A stretch of 64,000 nt of DNA. Source: Flavobacterium jejuense (lineage in GTDB: Bacteria > Bacteroidota > Bacteroidia > Flavobacteriales > Flavobacteriaceae). Below are positions 45,189 through 54,510 of this stretch, one piece after another. Location of the stretch: positions 1 to 64,000 of the forward strand of contig NZ_VEVQ02000003.1 of the NCBI RefSeq assembly GCF_006491595.2, written 5' to 3'. The notes below the pieces were generated by a model. The model did no database searches, was not told where the DNA came from, and worked only from the letters and a program-made list of their open reading frames with translations. The translations under genes were made by a program, and so were the position numbers. Position 1 is the first letter of the stretch, and each line of letters opens with the position of its first letter.

Positions 45189-46100
45189 TTAAAAACAACT
45201 TAAAATATAATACCAGAAAGCCAATGTTAAAAATGACAATGGAATGCCAATTCCTATCATCATACTAGCTAACTTTGGTTTTAAACCATAACTTGATGCT
45301 AAAATGGTTCCTGTAATCATTGGTGCCATAGCTGCTTCTATAATTGAAACATCAATCATCAAGCCAGATGCATTAAATAATTTTCGATATAAAATATAAA
45401 AAAACAAAGGAGTAAATAGTAATTTGAATCCTAAACCTAGCCAAAGAAATTTCCAATGCTTACTTTCTCTTTCTATCTTCAATTGTAATCCTACAGCTAC
45501 TAAGGCAATTGGAGTTACTGTCTCTCCTATTCGTTTGAAAACACTTTGCAATATTAGTGGAAAATCGATTTGAACAAAATTCATTAATAAAGCGATTGAA
45601 AATGCTAAAAAAGGAGGAAATAAAGCAATTTTCAACACCATTGCTTTAGTACTTAAACTTTCTCTAGAAAATAAAGTGGCTACAATAATTCCTAAAGTTG
45701 CCATTACTACAAAAGACCCTGGTTGGTCCACAATAATAGCCGTCTCCATTCCTTCACTTCCATATAAAGCTTCAATGACAGGAAAACCAACAAAAGATGT
45801 ATTTCCTAAACCAGCGGTTACAATTAAACAACCCGTTAATTTTTTAGACCAACCGTACTTTTTTCCTATTGAATAAAAAAACAAAAATGACAATCCAAAT
45901 CCTAACCAAGCAATTCCTAAAGGATACAATAAAGCTGTTGAAATTTGAATTTTAGGAATATAGTATAAACCTAAGGCTGGTAATGAAATATAAATAACAA
46001 ATTGATTTAAAGACAAATGCATATTTTTAGGAAATGCTTTTACAAATTGAAAAGCTACTCCTACAAACAAACAAATGAAAATTAAAAGAATATTACTCAT
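45189..46100 (-). CDS. AEC-family auxin-efflux-like transporter
   Basis: This 303-aa membrane protein has ten predicted helices in two groups of five, as in the AEC (auxin efflux carrier) family. The GLGNTSFVGFPVIEALYG stretch holds the conserved Asn-x-x-Phe-x-Gly-x-Pro motif of the first broken helix, and EAAMAPMITGTILASSYG its counterpart in the second half. Family members carry malate, other organic acids or unknown anions; the substrate here is not known. It is monocistronic and divergent from meaB. Confidence 0.88.
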   Translation of the reverse strand: MSNILLIFICLFVGVAFQFVKAFPKNMHLSLNQFVIYISLPALGLYYIPKIQISTALLYPLGIAWLGFGLSFLFFYSIGKKYGWSKKLTGCLIVTAGLGNTSFVGFPVIEALYGSEGMETAIIVDQPGSFVVMATLGIIVATLFSRESLSTKAMVLKIALFPPFLAFSIALLMNFVQIDFPLILQSVFKRIGETVTPIALVAVGLQLKIERESKHWKFLWLGLGFKLLFTPLFFYILYRKLFNASGLMIDVSIIEAAMAPMITGTILASSYGLKPKLASMMIGIGIPLSFLTLAFWYYILSCF

Positions 46101-46201
46101 ATTTTGAAATGAAACACAAAGGTAAAAGCATTATTTGATTATTGATTGTAAAGTCGTTTTTTTTCAAAAAAATTGTACTTTTACACAAAGACTTATTTTC
46201 A

Positions 46202-47284
46202 TTGGAAGACAAAAAAAACAAATCGGCTTTATCAGAAATTAATGGAGTGAATCAACCAGAATCCATTAGTAATACTGTTGCCAAAAACATTCAGCAATTT
46301 AGAAGAAAACAACCTTCTGCTACTGAATTAATTGATTCGATTTGTAGCGGTGACAAAATTGCTTTAAGTAGAGCTATTACCTTAATTGAAAGTACCAATG
46401 TGAATCATTTGACAAAAGCTAATGAAGTAATACAAGGTTGTTTACCTTTTGCTAATAAGTCAGTTCGAATAGGAATAACAGGTGTTCCAGGTGTTGGAAA
46501 AAGTACTTTTATTGAAGCTTTTGGGAAACACTTAACCTCTTTAGGTAAAAAAGTAGCTGTTTTAGCAGTTGACCCAAGTTCGTCTATAAGTAATGGTAGT
46601 ATTTTAGGTGACAAAACTAGAATGGAAGAACTAGTTAAAGATGAAAATGCTTTTATTCGTCCGAGTGCCTCTGGTGACAGTTTAGGAGGTGTTGCAAGAA
46701 AAACTAGAGAATCAATCATTTTATGTGAAGCTTGTGGTTTTGACACCATCATTATAGAGACTGTAGGTGTTGGCCAAAGTGAAACTGCTGTTCATAGCAT
46801 GGTAGATTTCTTTTTACTATTGAAAATTGCTGGTGCTGGTGATGAATTACAAGGTATAAAAAGAGGAATTATGGAAATGGCAGATACAATTGTAATCAAT
46901 AAAGCAGATGGTGATAATATTTCCAAAGCTAAGTTAGCAAAAACTGAATTTAACAGAGCATTGCATTTATTTCCTGCTAAAAAAAGTGGTTGGGTTCCTA
47001 AAGTAACTACTTGTAGTGCTATTACCAAAGAAGGAATTGACGATGTTTGGCAAATAATTTCAGCCTATTTAGAAATGGCAAAAGCCAATGTTTATTTTCA
47101 GGTTAAACGTAAAGAGCAGAGTCAATTTTGGATGTTAGAAACGATTAACGAACAATTGAAAACTCGGTTTTACAGTCATCCTGATATTATTCCTTTATTA
47201 GAAAGCAATAAAAAAGCAGTGCAAAACAATGTCATTTCACCTTTTGCAGCTGCTCAAATTTTATTGGAACACTATTACAAGTAA
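46202..47284 (+). CDS. meaB: Methylmalonyl-CoA mutase-associated GTPase MeaB
   Basis: MeaB is the G3E GTPase chaperone that loads and protects the B12 cofactor of methylmalonyl-CoA mutase. The Walker A loop GVPGVGKS is at about residues 94-101, followed by AVDPSSSISNGSILGDKTRM, DTIIIETVGVGQSE and VINKADGDN. I placed the start at the TTG at 46202, after a TACTTTTAC promoter box near 46172; a longer frame opens with a TTG at 46142 but would read through that promoter. The mutase genes are not in the window. The stop codon abuts that of the convergent lanB gene with no gap or terminator. Confidence 0.93.
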   Translation: MEDKKNKSALSEINGVNQPESISNTVAKNIQQFRRKQPSATELIDSICSGDKIALSRAITLIESTNVNHLTKANEVIQGCLPFANKSVRIGITGVPGVGKSTFIEAFGKHLTSLGKKVAVLAVDPSSSISNGSILGDKTRMEELVKDENAFIRPSASGDSLGGVARKTRESIILCEACGFDTIIIETVGVGQSETAVHSMVDFFLLLKIAGAGDELQGIKRGIMEMADTIVINKADGDNISKAKLAKTEFNRALHLFPAKKSGWVPKVTTCSAITKEGIDDVWQIISAYLEMAKANVYFQVKRKEQSQFWMLETINEQLKTRFYSHPDIIPLLESNKKAVQNNVISPFAAAQILLEHYYK

Positions 47285-50200
47285 TTATACCACTTGTTCT
47301 TTTACCTCATATTTTTTTCTAGCTATTTGTCCTTTGTAATATCTGGACAATAATTCGTATACAACAAATTCATTCGTTCTATTTTTTCCCATAAATAATC
47401 GGTCTAAATTCATGTGTAATAAACTTGCTATTAAATTATTGATAGTTACTTGTAGTCTTTTCTCTTTTTCAATTTGCAGTAATTGCTTCACTAAAGGCTT
47501 ATTTGACAAACTTCTATTTTCTATTAATTCAATTATTGGATAATACTCTTCTTGCGCTTCACTACTTTTGTCTAAAAGCTGTTCCATCTGTTTTCTTAGA
47601 TTTCTATATTTAGTATTTAAGGAGACTTTTAACATTTGTTGTCCTCCATGTTCTTTAAAAAAAGAATCACTAAGAACATCAATAAGCTCATATTTTTGAT
47701 TTAAATCAAATCCAAAATCATCTAGAAAAGCATCTACTGATCTTATAGCCATTTGCCATCGAATAGTTCCACCGTTTTCTGTATCGAGTAAATCTAACAT
47801 TTCTACGACAAATTTACTATCGTTATAAAAAAACAGCTCAGCAAGTTCTATAGTATTATCACCATATCTATATAGTTCGCGTTTATAAGTTTCATTTTGA
47901 ATTTTAGAAATCCTATTTTCATTGATAAGTGGTTCTAATTCTGTATTAATATAGTGTAGAATATAACCATATTTTACTATATCTTTAATATGTAATCTAA
48001 ATCTTAAATGTGTCTCTGGGTCAGAATATCGAATAAAAAACCAATGATCTATTACTTTCTCCTCAATCAGTTTTTTAGTGATTTTTTTTATTTTTTCAGT
48101 CAATATATAATCAGCAGTTTTTGCTCCACTATATATTTTATAGTATAGCCATTCACTTCCTATAGAGAATTGCTGTTTAGTAATATTTTTTAACTGAAAA
48201 TCATTCTGGATTTGATGTCTTTCTTTTTGTTCATTTAAAACAATTGCGATACACTCATTGGTAAACATTTCATTATTGGTATCTTGCACTAATGCTTTTT
48301 TACTTGTGAATAAATATTCTTCAAGTATAACTTCGTTACTTTTCTTAATAATGTCTATGAAAGTATCAACTGCAATAGGGTTATTAGTATCAATTAATAA
48401 TTCATTATCACTTTGCACAATTAGGAAAAGATCTGGAAGTTCTATTTTATTTTTCAACTCGAAAAAATAGTGATGTTTTTCAACATTACTTTTCTTCTTA
48501 TTTTGTAATGGTGCTAAATCTTTTTGTTTTAATTGCCATTTTGCTGCACTTAGTATTGAATTTTGATATTCCACTCTTGGCAAAAAATCAAATTGATTCG
48601 CTAATATTCCCCAGTGAAAACCTACAAAAGATTTTGAGAAATATTGAGTTTGTAAATCACATAAAAAATGATAAACTGGTAAACTATTAAATCCGAAATT
48701 ATGCGCATTTCCTAAACGAGGAATAATTTCTTTTTGTAATCTTTTATCGAATAATATGATTTTATTATTTCTTATTTTAATAAAGAGGTCTTCCATTTTT
48801 ATTTGAAAATCATCTGCTACTGCACTTTTTGCTAAATAGGGAATTTCATATTTTCTAAAAGCTGATCTAGCCAAAATATTCCCTGTTCTACTTTCTGGTA
48901 AATGTACTATTTCAGCGAGAATTTTATTGGGAAACTGTTCTTGTTCAAATTTTGAGATTGTATTTACTATTTCGTTTACTGTTTCATTTCCTACTGCAAA
49001 TCTTCCTAATAAATTTATAGCACTACTTCCTCCTGCTCCACTTATATATATATTATTGGTTTCTGCATCCAATAACTTAAACATAGCTGAAAAAGAAGAT
49101 GGTAAATTATTTTCTGAAAAATCTATTAATGGAAAATCTTTTTCTGATATTTCAATACATTTTTTCTTTTCTTCTCTACTTTTTGTAAGTAAATGTAATA
49201 AACAAGATTGTAATGCGTTCCATTTCAATTCGCTTCCATAGTTTGCATTTGGAATATAAACATCTTCAATTAAATCATTAATTCCATGATTTCCTGTTTC
49301 CATATAACCAACACCTGTTTCTACATCAAGTGCCAACAATAAAGGAACTGTATCATCTTCAAACCTATTTAGAAAACGTTTTTTAAAACTTTCTAGTTTC
49401 TCATTAGTGTTTACTGGTGTAATTTTATTTAAAAATTGTAGTGTCTCTTTTAATTGTTCTTGCACTTTACTATCTATTTCTGATTGTACGGTTTGTTTGT
49501 ACAAATCGGTTTGGAATAAATTGGTTTCTGCCAAATCAGGTAAAATCGTTTTTAGTTGTTCATGAATTTGCCTATATGATTCCACTTCATTTAAAATAGT
49601 TACATCTATTTTCTTTATTGAATGATTTACTGAAATTAATGTATTCAATACTTGAAATAAATTAGCATCTTTATTTAACTCGTATATTTTTTGCAGTTTA
49701 TTTAATACAGAATTAAAATAGTCTGCTCCTGTAACAGTAGGCTCGAGTTCGTTTATTAAGATTTGAGAATCTATCAATTCCTGTATGAATTCTGATGCTT
49801 CTTCAATTGTAATTTCATCATCAACGAGTAAATTTATTAATTCAATAGTAGTCAAACCTTTACTTGATTGATTCAAAATATACTCTAAATATTCTGAATA
49901 ATCTACTTTACAAATTTTATGAAATCGTTTAGCATTACTATAATAATATTCAATATATCTATAATTCTCTCCTACTTGATAAATACTTGTATTAGGGAAA
50001 AATTTCAAATATCTCTTTACACTTTCTAATTTAGTTAATTCTTGTACTAATGAATTTAAGACATTCATATCTAATCTTGTACTACGAATTAGTGTTTCAT
50101 TTAAATCTGAATTTATTACAATTTGATTTTTATCTTTCCATTCTCCTATACTTAATCCTGCAAACAAGCCAAATGGTGTACAACGCTGACTAGCTCTAGA

Positions 50201-50395
50201 TTCGTATTTGTATAACGAAACGTTAAGTTTTTTTAGTCCTTTTTCAGTCTCAATCGGTTTAATAATATGTTTTTTATATTCATCATATAAAACAGGTGTT
50301 GATAAATATAATGCTTCAGAAAAAATAGCTTCATCTGTTTTGTTTCCAAATGACACTAATGGTGTTCTAACGATAAATTGTGGTAAAAACTTCAT
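47285..50395 (-). CDS. lanB: Class I lanthipeptide dehydratase LanB
   Basis: LanB glutamylates Ser/Thr of a precursor peptide with glutamyl-tRNA and then eliminates glutamate to give dehydroalanine/dehydrobutyrine. At 1036 aa it is the fused full-length form. The glutamylation domain opens with SRASQRCTPFGLFAGLSIGEW (in parts, SRASQRCTPFG and LFAGLSIGEW, about residues 67-86). The C-terminal elimination (SpaB_C) domain covers about residues 765-1030, with WLYYKIYSGAKTADYIL, HWFFIRYSDPETHLRFRL and ERELYRYG-like KRELYRYGDNTIELAE. It is the last gene of the precursor-lanC-lanB set, 6 bp after lanC. Confidence 0.93.
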   Translation of the reverse strand: MKFLPQFIVRTPLVSFGNKTDEAIFSEALYLSTPVLYDEYKKHIIKPIETEKGLKKLNVSLYKYESRASQRCTPFGLFAGLSIGEWKDKNQIVINSDLNETLIRSTRLDMNVLNSLVQELTKLESVKRYLKFFPNTSIYQVGENYRYIEYYYSNAKRFHKICKVDYSEYLEYILNQSSKGLTTIELINLLVDDEITIEEASEFIQELIDSQILINELEPTVTGADYFNSVLNKLQKIYELNKDANLFQVLNTLISVNHSIKKIDVTILNEVESYRQIHEQLKTILPDLAETNLFQTDLYKQTVQSEIDSKVQEQLKETLQFLNKITPVNTNEKLESFKKRFLNRFEDDTVPLLLALDVETGVGYMETGNHGINDLIEDVYIPNANYGSELKWNALQSCLLHLLTKSREEKKKCIEISEKDFPLIDFSENNLPSSFSAMFKLLDAETNNIYISGAGGSSAINLLGRFAVGNETVNEIVNTISKFEQEQFPNKILAEIVHLPESRTGNILARSAFRKYEIPYLAKSAVADDFQIKMEDLFIKIRNNKIILFDKRLQKEIIPRLGNAHNFGFNSLPVYHFLCDLQTQYFSKSFVGFHWGILANQFDFLPRVEYQNSILSAAKWQLKQKDLAPLQNKKKSNVEKHHYFFELKNKIELPDLFLIVQSDNELLIDTNNPIAVDTFIDIIKKSNEVILEEYLFTSKKALVQDTNNEMFTNECIAIVLNEQKERHQIQNDFQLKNITKQQFSIGSEWLYYKIYSGAKTADYILTEKIKKITKKLIEEKVIDHWFFIRYSDPETHLRFRLHIKDIVKYGYILHYINTELEPLINENRISKIQNETYKRELYRYGDNTIELAELFFYNDSKFVVEMLDLLDTENGGTIRWQMAIRSVDAFLDDFGFDLNQKYELIDVLSDSFFKEHGGQQMLKVSLNTKYRNLRKQMEQLLDKSSEAQEEYYPIIELIENRSLSNKPLVKQLLQIEKEKRLQVTINNLIASLLHMNLDRLFMGKNRTNEFVVYELLSRYYKGQIARKKYEVKEQVV

Positions 50396-50401
50396 AACTC
50401 C

Positions 50402-51580
50402 TTAACTTAATAATAAACATTTATCCCAATTCAAATCTTCTATATCCTCTGTTAGAAATCCTAACATGGCCAACCCAATTCCTGCAATTCCATCTAACAA
50501 ACTATAATCTAAAGTCCAACCCTTTATTCCGTGAAATGATTTAAAATTTTCTAAATTATTTTCATCTTCAAGTTTTACAAATGTTTGTTCTAACCAATAC
50601 CAACGTGCCTCATCAAAATCTTGAATTCCTGTTTCTTTATAAAACCTATTAAAAATATGAGCTAACCCTGAAGTCCCATGACAGAACGCTGCATCAACAA
50701 CTAAATTGTCTTTTAAATCTCTTCTTTTTGAAGCATGTAGCATGATTTGAATAGCTTCATTTTTCCATTCTTCATTATTAAATAACTTGCCAGCTTGCCA
50801 AAAAGCAAATGCTACACCAATATCTCCATAACACCAAGCCAATCTTGATTTATATTCAATTTCATGACCCACTTTTATAACACTTGGATAAAGTGAAAGA
50901 GTATGAGATGTTGATTCATAAGATTTAATTAATTTTAAAATATTGCCAACAATTTCTTTGCTTTCTGGAATATTTATCTGAGACAAAATGATTACAACTG
51001 AAGGTAATCCATGTGATAAACTCAAATTGATATCCGTATTATCGGCAACTCTTTTGTTCACTTCAAAGACACTCAACCAATTGTTATAATAACTTCCCCT
51101 TTCATTGGATTTTAACCCTTTCAAAAAATCTGTTGTTAAATCCATTACAAATTTTTCTCCTAACAGTTTTTTACAACTATTTGTTACAAATAATAATCCT
51201 AATGAACCATGTAAAAAGTCATAATTTGTTATTTGATTAAAGTTTTTACTATTCAAAGACAACAAATCCTGTATTTCTTTATTTATTGTTGGCAATAAAT
51301 CTTCAATTAATTCATTCTGTACCAAATAATTTAATAACCAAATGTTTCCTGAAATACCTTCGCTAAAAGTAATTTCTTTAGACTCTTGAAAGTGTTCTAA
51401 AAAATCAATTAGCTTATTTTCAAAAACATCATGACTCTTCTCTGCTACTCCTAATTTGGTAAACAAAAACTGAAACAACAAAAAACCTCCATGAGTATAA
51501 TATAAATTATACTCTACTTGATTTTGCAATTGCAATTTGCTTTCAATTAGTGAAACTGAATCTTTGACTTTTTGTAACAT
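50402..51580 (-). CDS. lanC: Lanthionine synthetase C-family cyclase LanC
   Basis: LanC joins Cys thiols to dehydrated residues to make (methyl)lanthionine rings. The zinc ligands are present: C250 in RLAWCYGDIG, C300 and H301 in AAFCHGTSGLAH. The repeated GxxG helices of the alpha-alpha toroid occur as FSEGISGNIWLL, DFLHGSLGLLF, SHGLPSV and LLDGIAGIGLAMLGFL. The 392-aa length is normal. The gene starts 103 bp after the precursor stop, behind a hairpin, and ends 6 bp before lanB. With LanB it gives a complete class I modification pair. Confidence 0.94.
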   Translation of the reverse strand: MLQKVKDSVSLIESKLQLQNQVEYNLYYTHGGFLLFQFLFTKLGVAEKSHDVFENKLIDFLEHFQESKEITFSEGISGNIWLLNYLVQNELIEDLLPTINKEIQDLLSLNSKNFNQITNYDFLHGSLGLLFVTNSCKKLLGEKFVMDLTTDFLKGLKSNERGSYYNNWLSVFEVNKRVADNTDINLSLSHGLPSVVIILSQINIPESKEIVGNILKLIKSYESTSHTLSLYPSVIKVGHEIEYKSRLAWCYGDIGVAFAFWQAGKLFNNEEWKNEAIQIMLHASKRRDLKDNLVVDAAFCHGTSGLAHIFNRFYKETGIQDFDEARWYWLEQTFVKLEDENNLENFKSFHGIKGWTLDYSLLDGIAGIGLAMLGFLTEDIEDLNWDKCLLLS

Positions 51581-51610
51581 AGTATTTTATTTAATAGAAG
51601 ATTAAAATAA

Positions 51611-51640
51611 AAGAGACTGACATAAATATCAGCCTCTCAT
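51611..51640 (-). terminator. Hairpin between lanthipeptide precursor and lanC
   Basis: On the minus strand GAGGCTGA pairs with TCAGTCTC (one G-T pair) around an eight-base loop and is followed by a T-rich run. It is a leaky terminator or processing hairpin, of the type that keeps precursor mRNA more abundant than lanC/lanB mRNA. Confidence 0.7.
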
Positions 51641-51683
51641 TATCTGATTTATTTTAACAAATCATTTAACTAAATAGTTCTTA

Positions 51684-51959
51684 CTATTTTTTTACAGCTG
51701 CTCCATTACCAACTGCAACAGTTGCATCTCCTCCAGAAGGACCAGCAACATTACCGCCACAATTCATTCCTTCACAATTACAAGTATTTCTTCCACTTGT
51801 ACCAACAGCCCATTCCATAGTTCCTCCTAAATTTTCAATATTTGATGGAATACCCAAAATAGGATAACCACCACTAATATTTTTCATTTGATCTTCTGTC
51901 AATTTTGCCACTGTCTCTTTGTTCAAGTTTAATTTTCCTGAGAATTTAAGTTTTTTCAT
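51684..51959 (-). CDS. lanA: Class I lanthipeptide precursor peptide
   Basis: The 91-aa peptide has a Bacteroidota-type lanthipeptide leader: FSGKLNLNKETVAKLTEDQM followed by a double-glycine end at G30-G31. The core is about 60 aa with three cysteines, C60, C62 and C67 (RNTCNCEGMNCGGN), preceded by T47, T54, S55 and T59 and followed by S75 and T80. This allows up to three thioether rings, though a Cys-x-Cys pair so close to T59 would make tight rings. The tail after C67 is rich in Gly, Ala and Val and ends in Lys-Lys. It lies directly upstream of lanC and lanB. The product is a probable antibacterial or signalling peptide; its target is unknown. Confidence 0.9.
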   Translation of the reverse strand: MKKLKFSGKLNLNKETVAKLTEDQMKNISGGYPILGIPSNIENLGGTMEWAVGTSGRNTCNCEGMNCGGNVAGPSGGDATVAVGNGAAVKK

Positions 51960-52356
51960 GATTAAAATTTTTTAAAATTAATATTGTTTATTTCATTACG
52001 TGAACTAATCGGATTATAAGGTTTACTCCCAAACATGTATGTGCACTTACATGTATTTTTATAATCGTTCTATTATTATATCAATAATAAAGACTAAATG
52101 TTACCTTATTTAGTCGAATAAAAGATTCATAATATCATTCAATATTAATAAGTGTAGCATTTAAAAAAACATTACCCGATTTTCTTCATTTTTTAACATT
52201 CCTATTTTAAAAACAGAAATAATCTAAGAAGGAATCTTTAAAATGGGTGATTTAACCCTAACTAAAAGCGTTTATCAACTATTTAAAAAAAATCAGAAGA
52301 GTTGTTTCTTTGTAATGAATAAAAAAAGTAATTTCATAAACTTAAAAACAAACAAT
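51960..52356. promoter_or_regulatory. Divergent control region of the lanthipeptide cluster
   Basis: This roughly 400-bp stretch separates the precursor gene from the plus-strand kinase/regulator genes. It holds the 22-bp palindrome at 52033-52054. The plus-strand side has a TTTCTTTG box around 52305-52312 that could be a -7 element for the 52357 gene. Two further in-frame ATG codons (52243 and 52318) exist upstream of the start chosen for that gene. Confidence 0.55.
52033..52054. promoter_or_regulatory. 22-bp palindromic operator upstream of the precursor gene
   Basis: The sequence runs ACATGTA-TGTGCACT-TACATGT and matches its reverse complement at 20 of 22 positions. It ends against a TTTG (minus strand), a possible -33 element of the precursor promoter, about 75 bp before the start codon. 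The adjacent NarL-type regulator is the natural candidate to bind it. Confidence 0.6.
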
Positions 52357-53103
52357 ATGATAACTGGAATTTTAATCGCTGTACTATTTGCCTTTGGAGT
52401 TTATATTTATAAATTCCCGCCAAGAAAAACAACTTCAACACCTTGTCCATGCTCAAACAAAATATGTATGGATTATCCTGATGATTCTATAAGTAAATTA
52501 TCTGTAGATTTAATTCATACTATGGTTAAAGGTTATAAAAAAAATCAATTAGATTTCATAAATACACATTCCCGCTTTGTTCCTAATGATGATGCACATT
52601 CTATTTGGTTTGATTTAGAAACTTTAAAAAAGTTTATTTATCATATTGAAAAAACTACACTTAATAAAGCAGCAACAGTAGAAGATTTAAAAAGCATGGA
52701 CATCACTAAAGAAAAATTAGGTATTAGAATCTATTATACTGCTTACCCTGAAAACAAAATTTGGAGCAGATTTAATGATTTAATGGCATTTCTTGAAGTT
52801 AAAGATGAAAAATTAAAAAAAGAAAGATTAGCATATGGGAATTTACATAGCCTAGTAATGGTTCCCACTTTAGATGCTAAAGGTAACGGAACAAATTCAG
52901 ACTTTAATCCTTTAGACCCTATTACTTATCCTAATGGTCTTTTTGATCGTCTAGGTTATACTTTTGATCCAAACAATCTTAACTCATTAAATAGAACGAT
53001 GGGCTTATCTGGTCTTACTTCCAATCAAAATTTAAGTACGGGTGCTCAAAATCACGGAAGCTTAATTCCTCCAGCAACCTCAAATGGTGTAGAAGGCTTT
53101 TAA
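52357..53103 (+). CDS. Membrane-anchored protein near lanthipeptide cluster
   Basis: I do not know this family. I chose the ATG at 52357, because it puts a single hydrophobic anchor at residues 2-20 (ITGILIAVLFAFGVYIY); starts at 52243 or 52318 would add 38 or 13 residues. After the anchor comes a Cys-rich linker (STPCPCSNKICMDYP) and a domain of about 150 residues (WFDLETLKKFIYHIEKTTL, GIRIYYTAYPE), then a Gly/Asn/Ser-rich tail. It starts a plus-strand set with the membrane protein 3 bp later. A sensor or signalling input to the kinase two genes on is one possibility. Confidence 0.7.
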   Translation: MITGILIAVLFAFGVYIYKFPPRKTTSTPCPCSNKICMDYPDDSISKLSVDLIHTMVKGYKKNQLDFINTHSRFVPNDDAHSIWFDLETLKKFIYHIEKTTLNKAATVEDLKSMDITKEKLGIRIYYTAYPENKIWSRFNDLMAFLEVKDEKLKKERLAYGNLHSLVMVPTLDAKGNGTNSDFNPLDPITYPNGLFDRLGYTFDPNNLNSLNRTMGLSGLTSNQNLSTGAQNHGSLIPPATSNGVEGF

Positions 53104-53106
53104 TAT

Positions 53107-53754
53107 ATGTATCAATATCAACCAGAAATAAGTACATTGCTACTATGGATTCAATTTTTGACAGCCATAATAGCAATTGTATATTATAAAAAAGTTAAAG
53201 AATCTTATTGGAAGTGGTTTATTCTCTATCTTATCTATGTATTTCTAATTGAAAAATTTGGTGATACATTTTTTAGACTTGTCCATTTAAAAAAAGAAAA
53301 ATATTTTGCTTTTATTGGAATCCCTATAGAATTCATTTTCTTTTATTGGTTATATGCAATGCAATCATTAAAAAACAAAAAAATATTTTATAGTTTTTCA
53401 TTTTTATACTTTTTATCTTTCATTCCAGTTGAATTATTTTTTGAAAAAATAAAAATCGTTTATTCTTTCAATTATACTATTGGTTCATTTTTACTAATGA
53501 TACTCGTTTTTTTAGAATTTAAGAAACAAATACAAAATGATGATATATTAGCATTCAAAAAGAATAAAATGTTTTATATTAATATTGGAATAATGTTATT
53601 TTATGTTGGAACATTACCTTTTTTTAGTTTGTACTATCTCTTATTGAAAGAACCTGATATATGGAATATCTATTACCTTTATTTTTTAATTTCTAATTGT
53701 ATTATGTATATATTATTCACAGCATCTTTTATATGGGGAAAACCGAAATCATAG
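53107..53754 (+). CDS. Multi-helix membrane protein
   Basis: This 215-aa protein has seven predicted membrane segments (opening LLLWIQFLTAIIAIVYYKK, then WFILYLIYVFLIEKFG, and so on), with large aromatic content. I know no family by name. It overlaps the histidine kinase gene by 22 bp and follows the anchored protein by 3 bp, so the four genes 52357-55149 form one operon. It may act as a membrane sensor for the kinase, whose own sensor is only one helix. Confidence 0.75.
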   Translation: MYQYQPEISTLLLWIQFLTAIIAIVYYKKVKESYWKWFILYLIYVFLIEKFGDTFFRLVHLKKEKYFAFIGIPIEFIFFYWLYAMQSLKNKKIFYSFSFLYFLSFIPVELFFEKIKIVYSFNYTIGSFLLMILVFLEFKKQIQNDDILAFKKNKMFYINIGIMLFYVGTLPFFSLYYLLLKEPDIWNIYYLYFLISNCIMYILFTASFIWGKPKS

Positions 53755-54509
53755 TTACTATCATTCTTTTTAATTTATTCTTTATCTTATTTCTTATAGG
53801 TATAGTCGTTTTTATCAAACAATATAAATTAAAAAAGAAAGAGCACGAAGATAAGTTACAGCATCAACAAAGGGAACACCAACAAGAATTACTAACGACA
53901 CAGTTAGAAATTCAAACTCAGACGATGCAATATATAGGAAGGGAAATTCATGATAATATTGGTCAGAAATTAACTTTGGCTAGTTTGTACACCCAACAAT
54001 TAGCTTATGAAAACAAAGCTCCTCATATTAACGAGAGTATTGAAAATATTAGTACTATAATTAATGACTCATTAAGTGAATTAAGACAATTATCTAAATC
54101 CTTAACCGATGACAGTATTGAACAAAATCCAATTGCTGAATTACTAGAAGAAGAATGTAAAAAGATTAATGAACTAAAGAAATGTAGCGTTCATTTTTTA
54201 TATATTCCAAAAATTGAACTGCAAAGTTATCAAATCAAAAGCATCTTATTAAGGATTACACAAGAGTTTTTACAGAATAGTATTAAACATTCTAACTGCA
54301 AAAACATTAAAGTTACATTTAAAAAAAATAACGGTTTTATAGAGTTGCAATTGGAAGATGATGGAAAAGGTTTCGATACTATTAAAATGCAGTCTAATGG
54401 AATAGGGTTGCTTAATATGAAAAAAAGAGCTGAAATAATTGGAGGAACATATGTTTTTGAAAGTTCAATTGATAAAGGCACAAAACTAACTATAAAAATA
54501 CCTCATTAA
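53733..54509 (+). CDS. Sensor histidine kinase, HisKA_3 (NarX/DesK-like)
   Basis: I set the start at the ATG at 53733, which overlaps the upstream gene by 22 bp; a TTG at 53697 would overlap more. A membrane helix covers residues 6-28, followed by a charged coiled coil and HisKA_3 with His73 in REIHDNIGQKLTLASLY. The ATPase has ITQEFLQNSIKHSNC (N box), DDGKGFD and GIGLLNMKKRAE. There is no separate sensor domain. It is paired with the NarL-type regulator that starts 1 bp after its stop. The partner operon is on the other strand. Confidence 0.92.
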   Translation: MGKTEIIVTIILFNLFFILFLIGIVVFIKQYKLKKKEHEDKLQHQQREHQQELLTTQLEIQTQTMQYIGREIHDNIGQKLTLASLYTQQLAYENKAPHINESIENISTIINDSLSELRQLSKSLTDDSIEQNPIAELLEEECKKINELKKCSVHFLYIPKIELQSYQIKSILLRITQEFLQNSIKHSNCKNIKVTFKKNNGFIELQLEDDGKGFDTIKMQSNGIGLLNMKKRAEIIGGTYVFESSIDKGTKLTIKIPH

Positions 54510-54510
54510 A

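Noticed and set aside
46405..46752. 115-aa minus-strand open frame
   Set aside because: It is antisense to the MeaB GTPase motifs and has no independent support.
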